Shown piece after piece: positions 26,027 to 36,200 of a stretch of DNA of 64,000 nt. A program made the translations under genes and the position numbers. The stretch comes from Clostridiales bacterium (lineage in GTDB: Bacteria; Bacillota; Clostridia; Lachnospirales; Lachnospiraceae): positions 1 to 64,000 of the forward strand of contig JAMPHY010000013.1 in assembly GCA_023663185.1 (NCBI GenBank), written 5' to 3'. Under the pieces are notes generated by a model, which had not been told where the DNA came from, ran no database searches, and saw nothing but the letters and a program-made list of their open reading frames with translations. Each line of letters begins with the position of its first letter. Position 1 is the first letter of the stretch.

Positions 26027-26803
26027 ATGCTAAGGAAAACAAAAGCGATGTTCCTTGAGAGGTCAGAAAAGGCTTTCTCAAGGGACACAGAAGAAATTCT
26101 TCTGTTTGAATATGAAGGAGCCGTGGGAGGCTGGATTCACTATTATTCCCTTCCCGACGACAAATACTTGTCCACGGTAAGCTTCAATATCAGCTCCCAC
26201 ACAGAAATTGCCTTGCTGGAATTTCTTGATTTGGCTAAGGCACAGTTCAAAGGATATGATTTGTTCTTAGGCTATTCAAAGGATAACCATGCAGCAGTAA
26301 CCTTCTTAGCGGGCAATGGATTTGAATGTATCGAAGAAAACTACAATAATACGGCATTCTTAGAGAATTACGAGCCGATTACGATTACCGTAGGCGATAC
26401 TACAAGCGATAATGTCATTCGCATAACAAAAGAAAATTACGAGTATTTTCATACTCTCCATCGCCAAGTGGAAAGTGATATGTATTGGAACTCCGAGCGA
26501 ATTTATGCGGACATTGACAACTGGATTATCCTTGCCAAAATTTGTAATGGCGAAGCTATTGGTAATGTGTACTGCAAAACGGTCGGGGAGAACTGGTTTG
26601 AGATATTTGGCATGGATATGAAAGACGGTACTTTTGATACGGAGCTTTTGGGAGAACTATTAGGAAAGGTACTGGATACTACCAAGGAACTCGGTGGAAG
26701 ATTTGTGACGTTTTTCTGTGATAAGCAGGAGCAAGAAATTGTTAGTAGGCTTGGGTTTGAGTGTGTTGGCGAGTATGTATGCTATAAAAAGCAGCTTATT
26801 TGA
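26027..26803 (+). CDS. GNAT acetyltransferase, two-domain
   Basis: The protein has 258 residues. It seems to contain two GNAT-like halves. The first ends in NHAAVTFLAGNGFECIEENY (about residue 90-108). The second contains AKICNGEAIGNVYCKT and ends QEIVSRLGFECVGEYVCYKK. The acetyl-CoA loop Q/R-x-x-G-x-G/A is not clearly kept in either half. Family and substrate are therefore only general: N-acetylation of a small molecule or protein. CAGGAGAA precedes the ATG. A 26-base copy of its tail lies at 24955. Confidence 0.8.
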   Translation: MLRKTKAMFLERSEKAFSRDTEEILLFEYEGAVGGWIHYYSLPDDKYLSTVSFNISSHTEIALLEFLDLAKAQFKGYDLFLGYSKDNHAAVTFLAGNGFECIEENYNNTAFLENYEPITITVGDTTSDNVIRITKENYEYFHTLHRQVESDMYWNSERIYADIDNWIILAKICNGEAIGNVYCKTVGENWFEIFGMDMKDGTFDTELLGELLGKVLDTTKELGGRFVTFFCDKQEQEIVSRLGFECVGEYVCYKKQLI

Positions 26804-26880
26804 CATATGCCGCAATGCTAATGAATTTTATGAAGAAGAGGCAAGATTAACCATGTTACTGCGCGGTCGCCTTTAATTTG

Positions 26881-26905
26881 AACAGTTCGGAAATTCCGAA
26901 CTGTT
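26881..26905. repeat. Perfect inverted repeat after the GNAT gene
   Basis: AACAGTTCGG and CCGAACTGTT flank AAATT, giving a perfect ten-base stem. There is no T tract on either side, so it is an operator or RNA hairpin rather than a classical terminator. It begins about 78 bases past the GNAT stop. Confidence 0.6.
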
Positions 26906-27023
26906 GACTCTTCATCAAGTATTTGAAGATTGTAAAGATTTTTCAAAAATAAGTTGATAATTTAAGAAGAACATCATATAATATAGATACAGATATGAAT
27001 CTGTTGCACATAGTGCATTTATA

Positions 27024-27083
27024 TTAGGGCTGACCGAAAGGTCCTGGTCCACCGGCTGGCGGGGATTTACCCCGCCATTTTTA
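27024..27083 (+). ncRNA. Structured leader RNA upstream of a DUF3800 gene
   Basis: A compact GC-rich block stands out in an AT-rich spacer. GACC-GAAA-GGTC at 27032-27043 is a tetraloop hairpin. CTGG-TCCA-CCGG follows, then GGCGGGG-ATTTA-CCCCGCC at 27058-27076, followed by ATTTTTAT. It ends about 20 bases before the DUF3800 start. Structured RNA motifs upstream of DUF3800 genes are a known class; whether this is one of them needs a covariance-model search. The last hairpin could act as an attenuator. Between 26906 and 27023 I see nothing else. Confidence 0.55.
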
Positions 27084-27103
27084 TACATCGAAAGGGCGGT
27101 CAA

Positions 27104-27781
27104 ATGAAGGAAAAGGTACTTAGTGTTTTTATAGATGAATCTGGAGATTTTGGACAATATAATCCGGCTGCTCCAAACTATTATGTTGCAATGGTTATAC
27201 ATAACCAGGAAATAGATATTTCAAGAAATATTGAATCTTTGGAAAGACAAATAAGTAATTGGGGCTATCCGAAACATGCCATACACACTGGACCATTAAT
27301 CAGGCGTGAAGGCGTTTACAAAAATGATTTGAGAGAAAAAAGAAAAGCATTATTTAATGCACTGTATCATTTTACTCGTTTATTGGACATTAAATATCTC
27401 TGTCCAGTTATCAATCAAGGGACTTGTGTAGAAAAATCCAAATTGGCATATACAGATAAGCTGACAAAGGAGATTGCAAATAAGTTACGGGCAAATTACA
27501 CATATTTTACTTCTTTCGATAAGATTATTGTTTACTACGATTATGGACAGGTCGAATTGGCTCAGATATTGGTATCTGTGTTTAATACCATATTTTCAAA
27601 TGTTGAGTTTAGAAAGATAGAAACAAATCAATATAAATTGTCACAAGCGGCAGATTTAATTTGCACAATTGAAGCTATTGCGCAAAAGAATGTACTTACC
27701 AAGTCAGAAAGTGAATTCTTCTATTCAAAACGTGATTTTAATAAGAATATATATAAGAATATTGTCAAGAAAAAGTTATAG
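27104..27781 (+). CDS. DUF3800 domain protein
   Basis: The protein has 225 residues. It starts MKEKVLSVFIDESGDFGQ, the acidic DESG motif that marks DUF3800. Later come YYDYGQVELAQILVSVFNT and a closing SQAADLICTIEAIAQ segment. The fold is thought to be RNase H-like and the family is common on mobile DNA, but its function is not settled. AAAGGGCGG lies before the ATG. The structured leader upstream and the nearby toxin pair place it in an accessory region. Confidence 0.85.
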   Translation: MKEKVLSVFIDESGDFGQYNPAAPNYYVAMVIHNQEIDISRNIESLERQISNWGYPKHAIHTGPLIRREGVYKNDLREKRKALFNALYHFTRLLDIKYLCPVINQGTCVEKSKLAYTDKLTKEIANKLRANYTYFTSFDKIIVYYDYGQVELAQILVSVFNTIFSNVEFRKIETNQYKLSQAADLICTIEAIAQKNVLTKSESEFFYSKRDFNKNIYKNIVKKKL

Positions 27782-27874
27782 ATAAATTCCCTTCAAAAGA
27801 CCACATGACCGCTTGAAAAAGAATGACTTTTCTTTTATAATAAAATATATATTATTAGTAAAGGAGACTTCGTT

Positions 27875-28795
27875 ATGAGATTAGTTACCCGTTCCGATTT
27901 TGACGGACTGGCATGCGGCGCCTTATTAAAAGAAATCGGTCTTATAGACAGTTGGAAATTTGCACACCCTAAGGATTTACAGGACGGTCTTGTAGAGATT
28001 ACCGAGAATGACGTACTTGCCAATGTTCCTTTTGTAGAAGGCTGTGGTCTGTGGTTCGACCATCATTCCAGTGAACACGAGCGCAATCAGTTAGCAGGAA
28101 AATATAAAGGCGAAAGCCGCATTACCCCTTCATGCGCCCGCATTATTTATGAATACTACGGCGGAGAAGAACGCTTCTCCCATTTTGACGACATGATGAT
28201 AGCTGTGGACAAGGTAGACTCCGGCAATTTGACTATAGACGAGATTCAAAATCCTGAAGGCTGGATTCTTGTAGGCTTTCTGATGGACCCTAGAACAGGT
28301 CTGGGAAGATGGAGAAATTTCACTATCTCCAACTATCAGTTAATGGAAAAACTTATGGAGTGCTGCAGAACCATGAATACCGACGAAATTCTCGCGCTGC
28401 CCGACGTTCAGGAGCGTATCGCCGTATATCGTGAGCAGGACGCTAAGTTTAAAGAAATGGTACGCGCTCATACCCGTGTGGAAAAAGATGTAATAATCTC
28501 TGATTTGCGCGGCGTAGATCCTATCTACTCCGGTAACAGATTCTTAATCTACAGCATGTATCCCGAACAGAATATCTCTGTCTGGATAGTAAACGGCAAA
28601 GGCGGTCTCGGCTGTTCCGCGGCTGTTGGCTACAGCGTGTTAAATAGAACCTCCAACGTCAACGTCGGAAGCCTTATGCTCAAATACGGCGGCGGAGGTC
28701 ATAAAGCTGTCGGCACCTGCCAGTTCAGCGACGAGGATATGGACACCAAACTTCCGCAACTTATAGACGAGATTGTGAATTATAAGGCAGAGTAG
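27875..28795 (+). CDS. DHH family phosphoesterase-like protein, short form
   Basis: The protein has 306 residues. It begins MRLVTRSDFDGLACGALLKE, where RSDFDG takes the place of the usual DxDxD-containing loop. It also shows WFDHHSSE (DHH motif near residue 64) and a C-terminal KYGGGGHKAVGTCQF (DHHA1 type). It is probably a metal-dependent phosphoesterase acting on small nucleotide or polyphosphate substrates. AAAGGAG is seven bases before the ATG. The gene is single and unrelated in sequence to the longer DHH protein at 11142 outside the motifs. Confidence 0.85.
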   Translation: MRLVTRSDFDGLACGALLKEIGLIDSWKFAHPKDLQDGLVEITENDVLANVPFVEGCGLWFDHHSSEHERNQLAGKYKGESRITPSCARIIYEYYGGEERFSHFDDMMIAVDKVDSGNLTIDEIQNPEGWILVGFLMDPRTGLGRWRNFTISNYQLMEKLMECCRTMNTDEILALPDVQERIAVYREQDAKFKEMVRAHTRVEKDVIISDLRGVDPIYSGNRFLIYSMYPEQNISVWIVNGKGGLGCSAAVGYSVLNRTSNVNVGSLMLKYGGGGHKAVGTCQFSDEDMDTKLPQLIDEIVNYKAE

Positions 28796-28869
28796 ACATA
28801 CATATGCAAGAGTATATAGGGTATCTAGCCAAAAGGCTTGATATATAGAAATTCAAGGAGGATTATTGC

Positions 28870-28908
28870 ATGAAGAAAACAAGTAAATCAAAGGTGATTG
28901 CAGCATAA
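28870..28908 (+). CDS. Possible 12-residue leader peptide
   Basis: ATG follows AAGGAGG by about seven bases and encodes MKKTSKSKVIAA, then a stop. It is followed three bases later by a strong hairpin and then by the RNHCP gene. It is either a true leader peptide or the start of a gene cut short by a deletion. Confidence 0.4.
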   Translation: MKKTSKSKVIAA

Positions 28909-28910
28909 CC

Positions 28911-28942
28911 GGGAGGTTTGCTAACAATCTGACAAACCTCCC
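28911..28942 (+). promoter_or_regulatory. Hairpin between leader peptide and RNHCP gene
   Basis: GGGAGGTTTG and CAAACCTCCC form a perfect ten-base stem with a 12-base loop. The following AAAAGGTTTATGATTTT is only partly T-rich. Its position suggests an attenuator-like or RNA-stability element. Confidence 0.5.
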
Positions 28943-28979
28943 AAAAGGTTTATGATTTTACTTTTAGGAGGATAATCCC

Positions 28980-29393
28980 ATGAATAGGGAAAATAAGAAA
29001 AAATCACTTGATAAGGGTTATTATAAAACGCATCCATGTAATGAAGTATTTGTATGTAAAGTTTGTGGCAGAACAGTTGTTCCAAACAATGCAGGAAGTA
29101 CACACAGAAATCACTGTCCCTACTGTTTGTCCAGCCAACATCTGGACAATGAACCGGGAGACCGTATTGCTGATTGTGGCGGCATCATGGAGCCTATTGC
29201 AGTATGGGTTAGAAAAAACGGAGAATGGGCAATCATTCACCGTTGTAAAATTTGTGGGGCATTGAGTTCTAACCGTATTGCAGCGGACGATAATCCCATG
29301 AAACTAATGTCTCTTGCCATGAAACCAGTGTCTTCACCACCCTTTCCATTAGAGCGGATTGAAGAAATGACGAAACTGATGGGCGGAGAATAA
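28980..29393 (+). CDS. RNHCP domain zinc-binding protein
   Basis: The protein has 137 residues. The name-giving motif RNHCPYCLSS is present, preceded by FVCKVCGRTVVP and followed by HRCKICGALSSNRI, giving three cysteine pairs likely to bind zinc. RNHCP proteins are small and of unknown function. The ATG follows AGGAGG. It may be the second gene of a short transcript behind the 12-residue leader frame, and it ends at a strong terminator. Confidence 0.88.
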   Translation: MNRENKKKSLDKGYYKTHPCNEVFVCKVCGRTVVPNNAGSTHRNHCPYCLSSQHLDNEPGDRIADCGGIMEPIAVWVRKNGEWAIIHRCKICGALSSNRIAADDNPMKLMSLAMKPVSSPPFPLERIEEMTKLMGGE

Positions 29394-29432
29394 CCATTAC
29401 CACAATCATAACTGAATAAGTAACACAGCGTC

Positions 29433-29469
29433 AGAGCGTATAGAAATCAAATCTATACGCTCTATTTTT
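29433..29469. terminator. Two-way terminator between RNHCP gene and addA
   Basis: AGAGCGTATAGA at 29433-29444 and TCTATACGCTCT at 29452-29463 form a perfect 12-base stem followed by ATTTTTAT. Confidence 0.92.
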
Positions 29470-29524
29470 ATGTAAAGGAGAGATTTTGCATTCTGCACCT
29501 CTCTTCCTATTACTATTTACTACT

Positions 29525-32500
29525 CTATTCCACCATAATCTCCTTCCCCAGTGCAAACGAATATATAATCTTCCGAATATCCATTTTTATGTCAACCTGT
29601 TCTCCGCCCAAAAGCTGCCCCAAAGCCTCCGCATAATAATCAAGCTGTGTATGATAACGCTTTATAAGCTCATCTTCCGTCTTTACGACGTCGGTCTTAT
29701 AATCAAGCACCACGAACTTTCCGTCCTCTTCAAAGAAAACGTCTATTATTCCCTGAATAAGCACAGTTTCTTCCGGTGGAAACGTATCATTTAAGCGATT
29801 TGCCGGAAGTCCCAATACAAATGGCTGCTCTTTATAAAGCTTCCCTTTTATGTCGGCATGCGCCATTCGTCCTGCGGCGCTGCTCTGCGTGAATTTCAAT
29901 ATCTTCTGCGGCGAGATAACGTCGCGATATGACTGCGGCATTTTTCCATCGTCAATCATTTTCTTAAGCTGTACATCAACCAGCTCTTTTCGCGCTTCTT
30001 CGTTGTCTACGCCAAGCAATGCTTTAAAGTCAAAAAGCTCCATCGCCTTATGATACGCGCTGCCTCGCTCTGTCCCGCTGACTGCCTCTTCCTGCTTGAT
30101 AAATTTCGGCAAATAGGGCACAATCGTCTCTTCATCAAACATAGGAAATGAAAAATCTATCTCTTCCTTCATTCCCGCCTTTTTCAACTCCGATACCGTC
30201 GTCTTAGCATATAGGTCCTTAAGACACTCATAGGGATATTGATATGCAAACCGCTCTTCCATCGTCTTTATAAGCTGTGTATCAAGCTCACCCGCCTTAT
30301 ATAACGTACTGCTTAAGGCAAGCTTTCTTCTGTTTTCTTCCCTCTCTAGCGTCTCTTTTATCTCGTCTCCGGCTATATCCTCGTATTTTAAGACAGTTAC
30401 CTGTATTCCCGTCTCTTCTTTATAAAATTCTGCCTCGGCAGCGGGAAGCTGTCCGTACTCCTCCCAGACTTTATCAAAGCATTTATTCCTGGCAACCGAA
30501 TAAAGCAGAATATCCATAAAGCTATCCGCCTGAAGCAGTATATCATAAGGAAGCTTTCTGTTTTTACAGCCTTTTATAAGTGAAAGCGAAGCAAGCTTCT
30601 TCTCAATATTCTTTACCGTTCCAATCAGAATAAGCTTCTCCTTAGCCCTTGTCATTGCCACATACAATATTCTGAGTTCCTCAGCAAGATTGTCTTGCCT
30701 AAGTTTAGCCGCAATGTAATTTCTTCTCAAATTACGGCTTGTTACGCGCAGTCTCGCATCAATATAGTCTACGCCGATTCCTTCCTCCACGTCCATAACC
30801 AGATGAGCGTTTGTATCCCTGTTATTAAAGCTTTTTGAGAGTCCGGCAACAAAGCATATAGGGAACTCCAAACCCTTGCTCTTATGGATACTCATAATCC
30901 GCACTACGTCCGCATTCTCGTCCTGCAAGTTGACTTCGCCATAGTCCACGTCATACTTTTCCAGTTGTTCTATATATCTTAAAAAGTGGTACAAGCCATA
31001 ATAACTTGTTTTCTCATAATCGACAGCTTTTACAATTAACATCTCCACATTTCCACGCCGCCTGCTGCCGCCGGGCTTCGCCGCCACATATGACAGATAC
31101 GAATAGTCCCTGATAATCTCCTGCAACAGCTCATGCACAGGCATATATACCGCCATGTCCCTGTACTGTTCTATCTTATTTATAAAAAGCTTAATTTTCT
31201 CCCGCAGCGCATTGTCGCTTCCCATACTTGCATATTCTGCCACCGCATCATACAGATGTCTTTTCCCCTGTGACTCCGCCTTAATAAGCGCAATCTCTTC
31301 TTCCGAAAAGCCGCCGAAAATCGAATGCAGCACTCCATAAAGCGAAATATCCTGAATCGGATTGTCCAATATTCTTAAAAAATGCAAAAGTTCCTGAATC
31401 TCCGTGGACGCAAAATATCCGGTCTTAGACGTAACATGCGCCGGTATGCCCTCTTCCTCCAAAATACGCTTAAATTCTTCGTCCCAGCCCGTAGTAGTGC
31501 GAAGCAGAATAACTATATCCCTATATGACGCTTTTTGCATAAGCCCGCTCTCATCATCAACCACCTGAAAAGAAGTTACGAGCTGTTTAATCCTTGAAGC
31601 AATAGCATACGCTTCTTCTTCTCTTTCTTCGGCATTATAAAGCAAAAGTTCAGTATCATTGTCATGGTTATTTATGGCAGCCGGATACGACGCGCCCATA
31701 AAGAGCGCCGCCTTTTCATCATAGTCTATTCCGCCCAGTTCCTTTATCATAACCTGTGAAAAAACCGCATTCGTGCTTGTAAGCACTTCTTCCCTACTGC
31801 GAAAATTCTTATGCAAATCTATCCGCATGGACTCGCTGCCTTCTATACCGTAAGCGTCATACTTTTCCATAAAAATCTCAGGTCTGGCAAGTCGGAACTT
31901 ATATATGCTCTGCTTGACGTCTCCGACCATGAAACGATTATAATTCTTATCCGCTTCACCCGAAATGACAGACAACAAATATTCCTGCACCAGATTGCTG
32001 TCCTGATACTCGTCAATAAGAATTTCTGCGAAATGTTCCCTATATTCCAATGCCGGCGCGTTAGGTATAATACTTCCGTCTTCACCTTTGCGAAGCAGAA
32101 TCGAAAGCGCAAAATGCTCTATATCGTCAAAATCCAATATGTTTTTGTCACGCTTAGCCTTATCAAACGCTTCCTTAAAAATAAGCGTCAAATCCGCCAA
32201 TGCGCATACAGCGGCGGCGCAAGTCTCAGACTGTCTTGCGATTTCTGCCGGCGAAGCTGCAAAATAATCCTTCTGTATCGCTTGAAGCAGCTCTTTTATC
32301 TCCGTGCGGGCGTTCTTTACAATCTCGCGTTTCAAAGCAGAAACGGTCTCATCTTTTTTAGACGGAAGCCTGTCAAAAGTTAAAGCGGCAAAGCTCTCAT
32401 AACGCCTCTCATAATCGGAAGTATCTAGCAACCGCTCTATATTTTCTTTTTCCCTATCGAGCAATTCTCCGTACATATACGGTCCGTCCGGCTCTTCGCA

Positions 32501-33247
32501 CATCGTTATGCACATATTCATACGCTCTAGGGCGCCTTTAAGCAAAAGCTCCGTATTATTCATCAAACGACTAACCCATGTTTCAGACTCAGGGCAGCCC
32601 GCTTTTCTTCCTCCAAACCATTCTTCTGCGCCAGAATAGTCCGCTTTTCTTTCTTCCAGCCATTCCTCAGGAAAAGGGTTACTCATAGCAAAATCATACA
32701 GCTTCAAAACTGCCTCTTCTACCGCCTTATCCCGACTGCCCGTACTGAAATATTCCATGCAGTTTAAGAAGCTCTCAGCTCCCTCACTATATTGCTGTTC
32801 TAACACATCGGCAAGCACATCTGCCTTAAGCAGTCTTAATTCTCCCTCGTCTGCAATTCTGAACCCCGGATCCAGACCGATTGTATGAAAATGGTTACGT
32901 ATAACAAACAGGCAGAAGCTGTCTATCGTCGTAATCTGCGCATTATGCAATAACGTCATCTGCCTCTGCAAATGCTCGTTTTCAGGCTCCGACATAAGTT
33001 TAAGCCCTATTGCATTTCTGACTCTTTCCCGCATCTGCGCTGCTGCCGCATTGGTAAAAGTCACCACAAGCAGACGGTCGATATCCACGGGGTTATCGCC
33101 GTCGCTTATCATTTTCACAATACGCTCTACCAATACAGCGGTCTTGCCTGAACCCGCTGCCGCAGATACCAAAAGGCTGCAACCATGCGTATCAATTACT
33201 TTTTGTTGTTCCTCCGTATATACAACGCCCACTTTGTCACTCTCCAT
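29525..33247 (-). CDS. addA: Helicase-nuclease AddAB subunit A
   Basis: The protein has 1240 residues. The UvrD-type helicase N-terminus has YTEEQQKVIDTHG and the Walker A SAAAGSGKTAVLVERI. DEYQDSN and VRIMSIHKSKGLEFPICFVA are also present. The C-terminal RecB-like nuclease motif is KFVVLDYKTDVV. With AddB it resects double-strand ends up to a Chi site for RecA-dependent repair. The start overlaps the end of addB by 11 bases and has only a weak ribosome site, so translation is probably coupled. Length is normal for the family. Confidence 0.96.
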   Translation of the reverse strand: MESDKVGVVYTEEQQKVIDTHGCSLLVSAAAGSGKTAVLVERIVKMISDGDNPVDIDRLLVVTFTNAAAAQMRERVRNAIGLKLMSEPENEHLQRQMTLLHNAQITTIDSFCLFVIRNHFHTIGLDPGFRIADEGELRLLKADVLADVLEQQYSEGAESFLNCMEYFSTGSRDKAVEEAVLKLYDFAMSNPFPEEWLEERKADYSGAEEWFGGRKAGCPESETWVSRLMNNTELLLKGALERMNMCITMCEEPDGPYMYGELLDREKENIERLLDTSDYERRYESFAALTFDRLPSKKDETVSALKREIVKNARTEIKELLQAIQKDYFAASPAEIARQSETCAAAVCALADLTLIFKEAFDKAKRDKNILDFDDIEHFALSILLRKGEDGSIIPNAPALEYREHFAEILIDEYQDSNLVQEYLLSVISGEADKNYNRFMVGDVKQSIYKFRLARPEIFMEKYDAYGIEGSESMRIDLHKNFRSREEVLTSTNAVFSQVMIKELGGIDYDEKAALFMGASYPAAINNHDNDTELLLYNAEEREEEAYAIASRIKQLVTSFQVVDDESGLMQKASYRDIVILLRTTTGWDEEFKRILEEEGIPAHVTSKTGYFASTEIQELLHFLRILDNPIQDISLYGVLHSIFGGFSEEEIALIKAESQGKRHLYDAVAEYASMGSDNALREKIKLFINKIEQYRDMAVYMPVHELLQEIIRDYSYLSYVAAKPGGSRRRGNVEMLIVKAVDYEKTSYYGLYHFLRYIEQLEKYDVDYGEVNLQDENADVVRIMSIHKSKGLEFPICFVAGLSKSFNNRDTNAHLVMDVEEGIGVDYIDARLRVTSRNLRRNYIAAKLRQDNLAEELRILYVAMTRAKEKLILIGTVKNIEKKLASLSLIKGCKNRKLPYDILLQADSFMDILLYSVARNKCFDKVWEEYGQLPAAEAEFYKEETGIQVTVLKYEDIAGDEIKETLEREENRRKLALSSTLYKAGELDTQLIKTMEERFAYQYPYECLKDLYAKTTVSELKKAGMKEEIDFSFPMFDEETIVPYLPKFIKQEEAVSGTERGSAYHKAMELFDFKALLGVDNEEARKELVDVQLKKMIDDGKMPQSYRDVISPQKILKFTQSSAAGRMAHADIKGKLYKEQPFVLGLPANRLNDTFPPEETVLIQGIIDVFFEEDGKFVVLDYKTDVVKTEDELIKRYHTQLDYYAEALGQLLGGEQVDIKMDIRKIIYSFALGKEIMVE

Positions 33248-36200
33248 CGTCCGCTATTGCCACATCTATTCCATCGTCCACTATTATCTGCGCGTCTGCT
33301 AAGTCGTCCGCTATTGCCTGCCGCATTTGCTCGATTGCCTCATCATGCGACATTTTTTCGAGCTCCCGCTTGTCATATCCCGCAATCTCAATATCATAGC
33401 CGCATACACTTTTATACTCGCAATATGTACATGCGTCGTTTCCGTTATGTTCACATGGGGTTACGGATATATCGCCCTGTAAAATGCCGCTTCCCAATTC
33501 CTTAATTTTGTGGTTTACATAACTCGAAACAACCTTCATATCCTCTTCGCTGATAATACCAGAATGGGCGGAAAAAGTTCCGTCCTTTTTCTTCTCTATC
33601 GGCAAAATATCCGACTTATTTGTAAATTCTCCATCTAAAAGACTAATCGCCCTCTCGTTATCGCTGACTACCCCTGTCATTTTAAGCTCCTGAAGCAGTT
33701 TGAGATTAAGCTGCTCAGGCGTCAAACTTTGTCCATCGTCTATCATGGGATCCGATATATGATAATATAACATCGCCGCTGGAACCACGTTTTTATCGGG
33801 ATATTTCTTCTTCTCCAATTCAACCGCCGCATTCATATAGACGACTAATTGAAGCTGTAATCCATAATATAACGCCGCCAAATCGAATCTGCGGCTTCCC
33901 GACTTGTAATCAATGACCTTGACATATACAGTATCGTTTTCTTCACAGGTATCAATTCTGTCAATTCTTCCGCGCAGCTTCATTTTTTCCTGACTGCTTA
34001 GGGCAATATTCACAGAATCCAGCTCATCAAGCGTCTGAAACGACATTTCAAAATGCTCCGGCAAAAAAGCCCCCTTCTTTAGCTGCGCCTGCATAGTATT
34101 TACGGTCCTTAAAAGAATCCTCTTTATACGCTGTAAAAGATATTTGTTTCTGGCGCTGCTGTACAAAATCGTCTCGCTGTATCCGACCGCATAGGCTTCA
34201 ATCGCTTCGTCCAATATCTTTTCCCCTATCTCGCAAGGGAAGTCTAACCATGTATAACCATACTCCGTCAGTTTATCCGCAAAAAGCTCCAGTACGCCGT
34301 GGAATACATTACCCATGTCCACAGCCTCAAAACTGTACTCTTCTCTTTCTTTTAACGACAAGCCATACTGTAAAAAATGCGCATAAGCGCAGGAAGCATA
34401 TTTTTCCAAACGGCTGACGCTGTTATACAATATGCTGCCATACAGAAGGCTGGTCACTTGACGAGAGAGCGGACTGTCCTTATAATAATAGAACGCCGTA
34501 TCCGTCAGCTTATCTATCCTCTCCTTATAAGCAGGATTAAAATAATAGCTGTTATAGAATGTGAAAAGCTTCCTTTCTTCACTTTCATCGAGCCTGCCCG
34601 CCGCATACTCCCTAAGCATATCCGTCAAAAAGCTGATTCCATCTTCACCGTTTACCAACTGTTCTTCCACAGGAAGCAGCTCCGGATTCCGCTTCATAAG
34701 CTGCGGATACAGCTTTTTAACCGTATCTATCAGATATGCCGGTCGCTTACTCTTACCGTCGTTTCCCACTCTTGCATATGATAAATACAGCATGTCGGAA
34801 GGCTTAGTCATATTCAGATACAGATATAAGCGCTGAATATACATCTGCTGCCTCGGCGTCGGCGCAAGCTCCCAGCCCGACTCCTGTAAAAATTCTCTGT
34901 CTATATCCGAAATAATACCGCCACCGCCTGTTCCTTTGGGAATATTATCATCATTTATCCCCATAAAAAACAGTATTTTAACCTGTTTTAAACGTGTTCT
35001 CTCTATATCTCCGATTACGATTCTGTCCACATTCTGAGGAATCGTTCCTACCGTAATTTCGGCAAAACCTGCGTCCAATATCTGCGCAAATTCCTGAAAA
35101 TCCATTTCTTCGTCACTAAGAAGCCCTTCTATCTGGTCTAGCAAATCAATTACCAATCCATAAATCTGCCCATATTCCTTAGCCCTAACCAGATTGCCTT
35201 TTGCTTTAAAACTCTCTTCAAAACTTTTAAGCTTAAGCTGCAGTTCGTTTTTTACCAAAAAATCATACAAAGCATGTACCAATTCGCCGGCTGTTTTGAA
35301 TGTTTCGATTAACGGCGCAAGCTGCTGCATAAGCTTCTCCCTCAGAGCATTATATAATTCAAGCGACTGTACGCCTTCTTCCCCGCCGTTTTCTTTATAT
35401 ACGAAAAGGCTGTTCCACTTGCTCTTCCCACGGATTCCGAATCTTCTTATATAATTTTCCAGCCTGTCAATATCCTCACGCTTAAATCCGCACAAGCCCG
35501 TCCTAAGATAATGAAATACCGACTCCCTATCGAAATCCCTAAGCACGATTTGCAACGCGCTCCGTATGTATTCGGTAAAAGGATTGAACAATATCCCTCT
35601 GGTCTGGTCCATATAGATAGGAATGTCAAACTTAGCAAACTCTTCTTCTATATCATTGGCATAGTCCGCCATACTTCCACTCACCACGGCAATATCACGA
35701 TAATGCAGCTCAGGTTCCCTTGCAAGCAGCCTTCGTATCTCTATGCAGACCTGCCGTACTTCCTCTTTCGGCGTGGACGCTTCAAGCAGATGAATGTTTT
35801 TAGGCTCATTATCATAAGTTTCTATCGGATACCTGAAAAGATGTTTCTCCAAATGTGCAAGCTCCGGATTGTCCGCGAATCTGGGTATCCGTCCATTAAG
35901 CCTCTCCTGACAGATTACCGCCGGAATCATCTCACAGCCGCATTCAGCCCCCAGCCTCCTTAAATCTTCGACGGTTTTCTTACTCAAATGAAAAAGCTTC
36001 TGCTCGCCGTCCAGCTGATAAGGATTTTCCACAATATCTATTGTAATGCTGACAATGACTTTACCTGCAAGGCGCATAAGCTCCTGAATCACGCGGTTCT
36101 GAATCGGCGTAAATCCGGTAAATCCGTCAAAAGCAATGACGCAGTTTTTTATAATCTCAGATTTAGGCAGAGCTTCTCTAAGCTTATCCAGAGTTTCCTC

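Noticed and set aside
31811-32383. 190-residue plus-strand frame inside addA
   Set aside because: It is a shadow of addA and its composition is unlike a folded protein.
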